A stretch of DNA of 46,540 nucleotides from Planctomycetota bacterium. GTDB taxonomy: Bacteria; Planctomycetota; Brocadiia; CAIUPP01. The position numbers and the translations under genes are program-made. Shown here piece after piece: positions 6,421 to 13,793 of this stretch; within the stretch, counting starts at the first letter, position 1; the number at the start of each line of letters is the position of its first letter. The notes under the pieces are model-generated. The model was not told where the DNA came from and did not search any database. It saw only the letters and a list, made by a program, of their open reading frames with translations. The DNA is taken from contig JAKJEM010000015.1 in the NCBI GenBank assembly GCA_022705425.1, positions 1 through 46,540 of the forward strand, read 5' to 3'.

Positions 6421-8709
6421 CTATTTAAGGTCGCGCAGCAGCAGCCAGACCGCCAGCAGGATGACATTGACGGCCATCACCGCGCCCAAGGCGGCGGCGC
6501 TTCCGGCCAGCGGAATGGCGACCGTCGCCCCGAAGAGCGCCGCAAGCCCCGCGCCGAGATGGTCCATGCTGTGCAGGACCCCCGCCCCGCTCTCGCCCCC
6601 CTCCTCGCGGCGGTAGAACTCATTCAGGATTGGATACTCGAAGCCGAGTGCGAGCGCCACGGCCAGCAACAGGACGCAGGTCGCCCCCGCGCCGCCCGCC
6701 CCCGCTCCGGCCAAGGCCGCGCCGGCCACCGCAATCAGCGCCAACCGCACGGCGCACACCGCGCGCGTGCCCGAAGCCACCGCGACGAGGCGTCGCTCCG
6801 CCACAAAACTGCCCGCCGCCAGCCCGGCCATGTAGATCGCGTAGAGCGCCCCGATGTCGCGGTACATCATCCCGAAGCGGCTCTGATAGGCGAAGATCAA
6901 CACCATCTCCGCCAGCATCCCTGTCCATCCGGCCGCGAGCATGGCGACGGCGAAGAACCCCTTCCGCGCGCGCTCCCCTCTCCCGTCGCGCCGACGCCCC
7001 GTCAGCGAATACGCCAGCAGCACCAGCCCGCCCGCAACCACGAGCGGAGCCGCCACAAAGGCGATCGCCCGCGCGCCGAACCACTCCTGTCCGCCGCCGG
7101 CCCCCGAGCGCCCGACGGAGGCCACCCCGATGCCCGCCTCCTGCGCCCACCGCTTGACGGCCAGGTAGTACGCCACGGGCCGAGCATCGCGGTTCGGCGC
7201 GGCGTTGACCATTCCCCCCGTGGTGTAGCGCTCGCGCCGGAAGGCGTCGAAAAAGGGGCCGAACAGCGCCTTGAAGTACTCGCGCTTCCCCTGTTCGTCG
7301 AGAATCTCGCGCCCGGCCAGCGATACGAAGATGGGCCGCTGGGCGAAGCGCCGCGCCACATACTCCAGCCGCATCTCGCCGTCGCCCCCCGCCACGAAGA
7401 CGATGCTGTCCCCCGCCAGCGTCTCGACGCGCCCGAAGACCTCCGTCAACCCGCGGCGGACCGAGGCCAGCAACTCCTCCGCCTCGCCGGCGATGTAGTG
7501 TGTCGTCAACGACGCTTCCAGAATCAGCGCCCCCCCCGGACGCAGGCGGCCCTTTATCGCCCGAAAAGCCTCGACGGTGAAGAAGCGGTTCTCCGCTGCC
7601 GTCAGCGGAAGGGGCAGGTCCAGCACCACCAGGTCGAAGGTCTCCGCCGTGTCGGCGAGGAAGCGCCGTCCGTCCACCGTCGCCAGGCTGAGGCCCGGTG
7701 TCTCGACGGATGGAATCCCCGGAAGGGCGGCCTCGTGCAGGGCGGGCAGCAGTCGCGGGTCGGAGGGCACATAGACCAGCCGCGCCACGCCGTGTTCCAG
7801 GATGCGGCGCACCAGGGTCGGCTCGCCATGGCCGATGACAAGGATGTTGTTCGGCCAGGTGTGCAGACTGAGGAAGAGGTCGGCCATGCGATAGCCGCTG
7901 CACGTTTCGTCGAGATCCTCGAAGGTCGCCACGGGCACGCCGTTGCTGTACAGGGTGTGCTGGCCGTGCCACCGCTCGACGTCGAGCCGCTGGTAAGGCG
8001 TCTCCAGCGTCAGGACGCGTTCGGCGCCGGCCTGACGTTGCGCCCACCAGAAACGGTCGAGGGCATCTGCGCCCGCGCCGGTCACGCCCAGGGTCAGGAA
8101 CAGAAGGGCCGTCGCTCCGCACAGGACTTGCGGCAGCCGGCGGAGTCCGGGCATCGCGGCAACGAGGCCGGCCATCGCCGCCGCGGCCGCGGCGATCACG
8201 GACACGCCCGGCGCCCGCCCGGCCAGGAGGAAGCTGAAGAGGGCGCCGGCGACAGCGGCCCCGACCGCCTCGGCCAGATAGGCGCCCCCGGCCGTGAGCG
8301 GCACTCCGCGCATCTGCGCCCGGCGCAGCGTCAGGGGAAAGAGCATCCCCGCCGTCACATTGAGCGGAAGTTGCGCGGCCAGCAGCAGCCCCAAGGCGCG
8401 GAAGAAGGGAACCTCCTGCGCCGGGTCCGCCTCGCCCAGCAACGGCAGCACGCGGACGGCGAGGATCATCCATGCGCCGAACACCGGCAGCAGACCCGCC
8501 AGCCATGGCGTCCACCGGGCGGAGAGGCGCGTGCCCAGCGCTCCCCCGAGGCCCGTCAGCGAAAGCCATAGCGCCAGTTGCAGGGCCGCCGAAAGCTCAT
8601 TGCCCGTGAAGAGCAGGAAGGACTCGCGAAAAAGCGTCACCTGCCCCAGCAGCGTGAACGCTCCCAGGCCCGCAAAGAACAGCGTCACCCAGCGCCGCTC
8701 TCCAGTCAT
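6421..8709 (-). CDS. Membrane protein with a spermidine synthase-like domain
   Basis: A 762-residue protein with about six hydrophobic helices at the start (first at residues 8-24), a soluble SpeE-like Rossmann domain in the middle (about residues 230-440) and four to six further helices at the end. The central domain keeps the aminopropyltransferase order: a YQRLDV strand, YSNGVP, the cofactor loop, FDLVVLDLPLP and ENRFFTVEAFRAIKGRLRPGG. The cofactor loop, normally GGGDGG, reads GHGEPT, so binding of decarboxylated SAM is doubtful. Such transporter/SpeE fusions are common in uncultured bacteria and have no settled role. AGGA five bases before the ATG supports the start. It follows the unknown exported protein by 67 bp and is the last gene of the AmrS operon. 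Confidence 0.8.
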   Translation of the reverse strand: MTGERRWVTLFFAGLGAFTLLGQVTLFRESFLLFTGNELSAALQLALWLSLTGLGGALGTRLSARWTPWLAGLLPVFGAWMILAVRVLPLLGEADPAQEVPFFRALGLLLAAQLPLNVTAGMLFPLTLRRAQMRGVPLTAGGAYLAEAVGAAVAGALFSFLLAGRAPGVSVIAAAAAAMAGLVAAMPGLRRLPQVLCGATALLFLTLGVTGAGADALDRFWWAQRQAGAERVLTLETPYQRLDVERWHGQHTLYSNGVPVATFEDLDETCSGYRMADLFLSLHTWPNNILVIGHGEPTLVRRILEHGVARLVYVPSDPRLLPALHEAALPGIPSVETPGLSLATVDGRRFLADTAETFDLVVLDLPLPLTAAENRFFTVEAFRAIKGRLRPGGALILEASLTTHYIAGEAEELLASVRRGLTEVFGRVETLAGDSIVFVAGGDGEMRLEYVARRFAQRPIFVSLAGREILDEQGKREYFKALFGPFFDAFRRERYTTGGMVNAAPNRDARPVAYYLAVKRWAQEAGIGVASVGRSGAGGGQEWFGARAIAFVAAPLVVAGGLVLLAYSLTGRRRDGRGERARKGFFAVAMLAAGWTGMLAEMVLIFAYQSRFGMMYRDIGALYAIYMAGLAAGSFVAERRLVAVASGTRAVCAVRLALIAVAGAALAGAGAGGAGATCVLLLAVALALGFEYPILNEFYRREEGGESGAGVLHSMDHLGAGLAALFGATVAIPLAGSAAALGAVMAVNVILLAVWLLLRDLK

Positions 8710-8776
8710 CGGGTCCTATTCGTTGTTCAACCGATGGCCCTTCCGCGCAACGGCGGCGACAGCCGCCCGCAGGGCG

Positions 8777-10222
8777 TCAGTTCCTGAACCGTCCGATGTG
8801 TTCGGCGACCGCAGACAATGCCGCATGAGCTTCCTTGAACTTGCCGTTCTCGGAACACTCCCTCGCGCGAACGACGCGGGCGCTGAGGCCCGTCAGATCC
8901 TCGAGCACCGGCAGGTCCGCCCGTCGAGCGCCGGACACATTCGGAACCCGCCGGTCCAGACATAGATATGCCAGTTTCGCCTGCTGCGCGTCAACCGATC
9001 CCTTCGTCAACGCCACGGCGTTGAGCCGGGCCACGATCGGGTCCACCGCCGCCACGCGCTCGGCCGGCGTCGGCAGCTTCTTCAGTTCCTGCAGGACCTT
9101 GCCCATCTCGCGGCGTTCCGCCTCGGCGAGCCGGTTGCCGCGTTCCTGAAGCATGCGCCAGGCCGCCCCGCCGTAGGCCAGGGAGGCGCTATCGAGCTGA
9201 GCCGCGCGCCGGACGCGCGTGTCCGTCTCCGAGGCGTTCGCCACCTCCGTGCGGACGGGGTCCGCCTGGCGCGCGTCGCGCCACCGCTTCAGGATCGCCG
9301 CCGAGTCGGCCCCGAGCAGCCAGGCCGCCACCGGGCCGGTCTGACGTTGCCCCTGACGAAAGACAACCTTGTCATCATAGACCTGGAAGCTGCGGGCGAG
9401 GTCCTTCTTTCGGAGGGCGTACTCGACGTCGCTCAGCATGCGCGCCTCGTCCATCCGGCGTCCGAAGGTTGCCTGCGTGGCCGCGCGCACGTCCGCGCCC
9501 AGCTTGCCCTTCATCATCTCCTGCTGGTTGACGATGGCCTCGGCAATCCGCGCGCGCTGGTCGGCATAGAGGGCAGGGGGCATCCGCCGAACGATGTCCA
9601 GCATGGCCTCCTCCCGTTCGGTGGTGTTCACCTGGCCCACCGCAACAGGATCGGAAAGGTTCTTCGGCGGCGTCAGGCAGGGCTTGAAGTCCTGGATGAT
9701 GGCCAGTTGCGCCTCGTTGAGCACGCGACGCGCCTCCTCCTCCAGCGGGAGCAGCTCGTCGGTCATCTTCTGCCGCAGGAGGCTATCGAGGCGGTGGTGC
9801 CGGGCGGAGGCCGGCCCCTTCTGCTCCGGAGTGGCCCCGGTGGCGCCGTAGAGACCGTCCCGCAGCGCGGAAAGCTCGCGGGCGTAGTCCCCGCTCTCGG
9901 TCGCGTACGTCTGCCGGTACTGCTGATGGATCGCGGCGGCCTTCTCCGCCAACGGCACCAGCTGACCAAGCTGTTCCGGCGAGAGATACAGCCCGTTGAG
10001 GAGATTGAGGAGGGAGATTTCCTGCCGCAGCCGGCGCGTCTCCTCAATCTGCGCCGTATCGAGGCTGCCCGGCGATGGTTGCGCACACAGAAGGGGCGCC
10101 CACGCCGCCAGGAGCAGGAACATCGCGCCCGCGCCACGCGCCCATCGCGCTTCCCGTTCCCGCGACCGCGCCACAGGGGTTCCCGCCTTCCCGGTTCCGC
10201 TCGTCTTCCCGTTGACGCTCAT
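8777..10222 (-). CDS. Unknown exported helical protein
   Basis: I do not recognise a named family in this 481-residue protein. After about 30 polar, basic residues there is a hydrophobic stretch (AGAMFLLLAAWAPLLCA) that looks like a signal peptide with a long n-region. The rest is mostly charged, amphipathic helix rich in Arg, Glu and Leu. A stretch starting LSPEQLGQLVPLAEKAA, followed by a second helix pair and an LNEAQLAIIQDFKPC segment, vaguely resembles the LTxxQ repeats of Spy/CpxP-type periplasmic proteins, but this is a weak likeness. Its ATG overlaps the stop of the AmrS-like gene in an ATGA, so translation of the two is coupled, and this start (10222) is therefore well supported over longer frames. 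The coupling suggests a shared job in the envelope. Confidence 0.75.
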   Translation of the reverse strand: MSVNGKTSGTGKAGTPVARSREREARWARGAGAMFLLLAAWAPLLCAQPSPGSLDTAQIEETRRLRQEISLLNLLNGLYLSPEQLGQLVPLAEKAAAIHQQYRQTYATESGDYARELSALRDGLYGATGATPEQKGPASARHHRLDSLLRQKMTDELLPLEEEARRVLNEAQLAIIQDFKPCLTPPKNLSDPVAVGQVNTTEREEAMLDIVRRMPPALYADQRARIAEAIVNQQEMMKGKLGADVRAATQATFGRRMDEARMLSDVEYALRKKDLARSFQVYDDKVVFRQGQRQTGPVAAWLLGADSAAILKRWRDARQADPVRTEVANASETDTRVRRAAQLDSASLAYGGAAWRMLQERGNRLAEAERREMGKVLQELKKLPTPAERVAAVDPIVARLNAVALTKGSVDAQQAKLAYLCLDRRVPNVSGARRADLPVLEDLTGLSARVVRARECSENGKFKEAHAALSAVAEHIGRFRN

Positions 10223-11346
10223 GACCACACTCCTCGAATGGGCTGGCCGCAGTGGGCGCACTTGCCTGCCGTCAGGTGCTTCTTCATCACCGTGAACCCC
10301 ATGCGCTCGACAACCTTGCGCCGGCACGCCGGGCAGTAGGTATCGCCCCCTTCATGGCCGGGCATGTTCCCGACGTAAACGTACTTGAGTCCGGCGGCCA
10401 TAGCGGCTTCGCGGGCGGCGGACAGCGTGGCCGCCGGCGTCATCGGCAGACGCCGCAGCCGGTACTCGGGCCGGAAGCGCGTGAAATGCAGCGGACGCTC
10501 CGCTCCGCCCACCTCCCGGAGCCACTGCGCCATGTCGCGGATCTCGTCCATGTTGTCGTTAAGAGAGGGAAGCAGCAGCGTAACGACCTCCCACCACACC
10601 TTCGACGCCGCCAGGATGACCGCCGCCTCCTTCACATACCGCAGCTCGCAACCGATATACTTCCGGTAGAAGGCCTCGTTCCACCCCTTCAGTCCAAAGG
10701 TCACCGCATCCATCCACGGCAGCAGCGCCTTCAGCGGCTCCGGGCTCATGTATCCCGCCGTTACCATGATGTTCTTCAGCCCCCGCTGACGCGCCAGCCG
10801 TGCGGTGTCCAGCATATACTCGTAGTACACCGTCGGTTCGGTGTAGAAGTACGCCACGGCGGCGGCACGGTTCCGGAGCGCTTCGTTGACGACTCCCTGC
10901 GGGGTCAGCGGGTAGGTCTTGGGCACGTCATTCGGCCCCGCCTGCGAAAAGGCCCAGTTCTGGCAGTACTGGCAGGTCAGGTTGCAGCCGGCGGTGGCGA
11001 TCGAGAAGGCCTTTCCGCCGACCTGATAGTGATTCAGCGGGCACTTCTCGATCTCGTCCATCGCCACCACGCAGGGGCGTCCATAGACGAGCGAGTAATA
11101 CGCGCCGTTCCGGTTCCCGCGTGCGCGGCACAGACCGTCCTCTTCTTTTGAGCGAACGCACTCATTCGGGCAGAGCAGGCAGCGTGTCTTCCCGTCGGAG
11201 AGGCGTTCGTAGAACATCGCTTCGTGAAGGTCCGCGGCGCGTCCCTGTCCCCAAGCGTCACGCCCCAGCCAGGCAAAGGCGCAAAGACCCGCCCCGGCTA
11301 TGGCGCAATGGTTCAGGAACTCGCGCCTGGTCCATCCCTGTTGCAT
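10219..11346 (-). CDS. amrS: AmmeMemoRadiSam-type radical SAM enzyme (AmrS) with Tat signal
   Basis: A 375-residue radical SAM protein related to pyruvate formate-lyase activases. The SAM cluster motif is C121-X3-C125-X2-C128 in ATAGCNLTCQYCQNW. Before it lies a Cys-rich segment (C56, C59, C63, C73) and after it the TEPTVYYEYMLD and HFTRFRPEY stretches typical of AmrS; the C-terminus adds a zinc-ribbon-like YCPAC and CAHCG pair. The N-terminus carries a twin-arginine motif, TRREFL at residues 6-11, and a hydrophobic stretch to residue 27, which would send the folded enzyme across the membrane. The start at 11346 has GGAG seven bases upstream. No AMMECR1 or Memo gene is in the window. It heads the leftward operon, overlapping the next gene by four bases. 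The substrate of this family is not established. Confidence 0.85.
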   Translation of the reverse strand: MQQGWTRREFLNHCAIAGAGLCAFAWLGRDAWGQGRAADLHEAMFYERLSDGKTRCLLCPNECVRSKEEDGLCRARGNRNGAYYSLVYGRPCVVAMDEIEKCPLNHYQVGGKAFSIATAGCNLTCQYCQNWAFSQAGPNDVPKTYPLTPQGVVNEALRNRAAAVAYFYTEPTVYYEYMLDTARLARQRGLKNIMVTAGYMSPEPLKALLPWMDAVTFGLKGWNEAFYRKYIGCELRYVKEAAVILAASKVWWEVVTLLLPSLNDNMDEIRDMAQWLREVGGAERPLHFTRFRPEYRLRRLPMTPAATLSAAREAAMAAGLKYVYVGNMPGHEGGDTYCPACRRKVVERMGFTVMKKHLTAGKCAHCGQPIRGVWS

Positions 11347-11690
11347 CGTTCCACTCCCGTTGGAGCCATTCCGCTTGGGACACGGATAAGCAAATGCCGT
11401 GCCTTTCGCGCATCGGCGGCTCGTAAAGCACGAAGACATAAGACGTTACAGCATGTACGCCCTATTCCACAAAGGGGGTGTGTTGGATTCCCAGACGCCT
11501 GGGCGACCGAGAACTGGCGTCGCACAGCGTCCGCTTGCCGCTCTCCGCGCAAACCCGTCACCCGCGTCGGCCCAAGTCGAGCCCGCGCCACGCTTTGGGC
11601 CAAAGGGGCCGAGAAGTGCTTGCGCCAAGTGTCGGATTGCAGTACACTTATACGCTAGTTCGCTCAAGGTGCCGACAGCGGAGACCCAAA
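11347..11690. other. Intergenic region between divergent amrS and sigma54-activator genes
   Basis: This 344 bp stretch has no convincing gene; open frames crossing it have no ribosome site or family likeness. It contains the rightward promoter at 11620-11648 and, 15 bp upstream of that, the interrupted palindrome CTTTGGGCCAAAG at 11593-11605, a possible operator. A short CCCAG/CTGGG hairpin lies near 11500. I could not place a convincing promoter for amrS. Confidence 0.5.
11620..11648 (+). promoter_or_regulatory. Promoter of the signalling operon
   Basis: TTGCGC at 11620, 17 bp, TACACT at 11643, about 43 bp before the ATG at 11691. It is sigma70-like; no -24/-12 sigma54 site is seen here. 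Confidence 0.5.
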
Positions 11691-13091
11691 ATGCCACAGC
11701 CGGACCGTTTGGTACTCCTGGTCTCTTCCGAAGGTCGCGAGTTGCAGGGACTCAGCTCCGCGCTGACCGCCGGGGGATTCAGCATCGAGATGGCCGGCAC
11801 GGCGCTGGAGGCCGAGACGCTCTTTCGCGACCACCGCCACGCCGTGGCGCTGTTGGACCTCGGAGCGGTGGAGACAGCGCTGCCGACGCTGGAGAAGCTT
11901 CGGGCGATTGACAACCTCCTGCCGGCGGTCGTGCTGGCCGGACAGGGGCAGACGCGCGAAGTGGCGCGCGCCATCGAGGCGGGCGCCTTCGACTGGGTGG
12001 CCAAGCCGGTGGACGCGGGCAAGCTGTCGAATCTGCTGACGACGCTGATCGCGCGGCGCGCCGACCTGGCGCAACCCCTTCCGCTCGAAGGCGGCCTGCG
12101 CGAGGAACCCAACTTCCGCAAGATCGTCGGCTCCTCGGAGAAGATCCGCAACGTCTTCGAGAGCATCAAGGTCGTCACCGGCAGCGACGTGCCCGTGCTC
12201 ATCCAGGGCGAAACAGGCACGGGCAAGGAACTCGTGGCGATGGCCATCCACTACCGCGGGCCCCGGCGCAAGCACCCGTTCTTCCCCGTCAATTGCGCCG
12301 CGATCCCCGAAACCCTGCTCGAAAGCGAGCTCTTCGGCCACGAACGCGGCGCCTTCACGGGGGCGGTGGACCGCCGCAAGGGCAAGTTCGAGATGGCGAA
12401 CAACGGCACGCTCTTCCTGGACGAGATCGGCGAGATGCCCCCGGCGACGCAGGCGAAGATCCTGCGCGTGATCGAGGACCACACCTTCCGCCGCGTGGGA
12501 GGCAACGAACTCATCCGCGTGGACGTGCGCATCGTCTCCGCGACGAACAAGGACCTGACGCGCGAGGTCGCCGCCGGGCGCTTCCGCGAGGACCTCTACT
12601 ATCGCCTCAGCGTCTTCCCCATCCAGTTGCCTCCCTTGCGCGAGCGGCGCAACGACATCGAAGAACTGGCGCGCTACTTCCTCCAGAAGTCCGCCGCAGA
12701 GACGGGCCGGTCCGACGTGCGTCTGTCGCCGGCAGCCCTGGAGGCCATGCGCAACCACGGCTGGCCCGGCAACGTGCGCGAGTTGCAGAATACGATCAAG
12801 CGGGCGGCGCTCCTGGCGCCCGACGGGATGATTGAGCCGGCGCACCTGGGGCTCAAGGGCGCGCCCGCCGCCGGCGACGGCGCGGAGGGCGAACTCGAAT
12901 CCCTGCTGGCCCGCCTGCACCAGGGCGAGATTGTGTCCCTGGACCGCATCGAGGAGGTCTTCATCCGCAAGGCTCTCGCGATCACGAACGGCAACATCAC
13001 CGAGGCCTCGAACCGTCTGGGCGTTTCGCGTTCGACGATCTACCGGAAGCTGCAGGAATACGGATTGGAGAAGCCCGCCGAGACCGCCTGA
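11691..13091 (+). CDS. Sigma54-dependent response regulator (NtrC family) with degenerate receiver
   Basis: A 466-residue activator of sigma54 RNA polymerase. Domains in order: receiver-like (residues 1-125), AAA+ (about 140-375) and Fis-type helix-turn-helix at the C-terminus (ITEASNRLGVSRSTIYRKL). The AAA+ part is fully equipped: Walker A GETGTGKE at 173-180, GAFTGA at 220-225, FLDEIGEM Walker B, and an arginine finger region. The receiver keeps the phospho-acceptor (D56 in LLDL) and the late Lys (AKPVD), but the metal-binding acidic pair is SS (VLLVSSEG), and the switch Thr is not evident, so ordinary phosphorylation is doubtful. GGAG seven bases before ATG 11691 fixes the start; a longer frame upstream has no support. 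It is the first of three closely spaced signalling genes. No partner kinase is nearby. Confidence 0.92.
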   Translation: MPQPDRLVLLVSSEGRELQGLSSALTAGGFSIEMAGTALEAETLFRDHRHAVALLDLGAVETALPTLEKLRAIDNLLPAVVLAGQGQTREVARAIEAGAFDWVAKPVDAGKLSNLLTTLIARRADLAQPLPLEGGLREEPNFRKIVGSSEKIRNVFESIKVVTGSDVPVLIQGETGTGKELVAMAIHYRGPRRKHPFFPVNCAAIPETLLESELFGHERGAFTGAVDRRKGKFEMANNGTLFLDEIGEMPPATQAKILRVIEDHTFRRVGGNELIRVDVRIVSATNKDLTREVAAGRFREDLYYRLSVFPIQLPPLRERRNDIEELARYFLQKSAAETGRSDVRLSPAALEAMRNHGWPGNVRELQNTIKRAALLAPDGMIEPAHLGLKGAPAAGDGAEGELESLLARLHQGEIVSLDRIEEVFIRKALAITNGNITEASNRLGVSRSTIYRKLQEYGLEKPAETA

Positions 13092-13138
13092 GCGGCGGCG
13101 CCGGGCGGGCGCTTTCGACGGCGCAGAAAGGGAAAGAC

Positions 13139-13771
13139 ATGGCGGAGAACCCCACCTCCAACGACGCGAATGGGTCCGCGCGTTACGCCCGGTCGCGCTA
13201 TTGGATCCTCCCGAGCATCCAGGGACGTTTCATCGGCTGGCTGGTGGCGGTGTCCGCCATCGTCGCCACCACCGTATCGCTGGCGCTGCTGATCATGGTG
13301 TGGATGCCGCTGACCCACCAGTTGGCGTGGAGCAACATCCACGTGCAGCCCGAGGAATTGATGGGCAGCATGATCGCCAAGGTGCTTCTGACCACCGCGG
13401 TCCTCATCGTCGTCTTCGGCCTGGTGGCGCTGGCGGCGGGGTTGATCGTGTCGCACAAGGTCGCCGGGCCGATCTATCGGATGGGCGTCGTGGCCGCGCA
13501 GGCGGGCCAGGGCCAGATGGACCGCCGCGTGACCCTGCGCCGCGGCGACTACCTCCAGGAGTTCGCCGCCCGCCTGAACGCCATGCTCGACCAGATGGAG
13601 AAGCGTTTCCGGGCGCAGCAGGAGGCGCTGGCCGAGGCGCAGAAGACCTTGACGGACCTCGATGCGGAGGCGGCGGCGGGCCGGATGACGCCGGCGGAGA
13701 TGGAACGCCGCATCCAGCAGACGCTGCGCGCGCTCCGGAGCGGCCGCGCCGACGATCTGGCGGAGGCATAG
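13139..13771 (+). CDS. HAMP-domain membrane protein without output domain
   Basis: A 210-residue protein with two membrane helices (about residues 30-55 and 80-105) around a short external loop, then a HAMP domain (HKVAGPIYRMGVVAAQAGQGQ through FAARLNAMLDQM) and a charged coiled coil to about residue 200. There is no kinase, cyclase, methyl-accepting or other effector domain. The HAMP proline and the glycine pattern are intact. It sits 47 bp after the sigma54 activator and 22 bp before the CHASE2-HD-GYP gene, so it is likely a membrane subunit that passes a signal to one of these by coiled-coil contact. A ribosome site (AAGGGAAAG) lies just before the ATG. Role inferred from context only. Confidence 0.8.
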   Translation: MAENPTSNDANGSARYARSRYWILPSIQGRFIGWLVAVSAIVATTVSLALLIMVWMPLTHQLAWSNIHVQPEELMGSMIAKVLLTTAVLIVVFGLVALAAGLIVSHKVAGPIYRMGVVAAQAGQGQMDRRVTLRRGDYLQEFAARLNAMLDQMEKRFRAQQEALAEAQKTLTDLDAEAAAGRMTPAEMERRIQQTLRALRSGRADDLAEA

Positions 13772-13793
13772 GACCGTCGCCCGCGCCGCGCGG

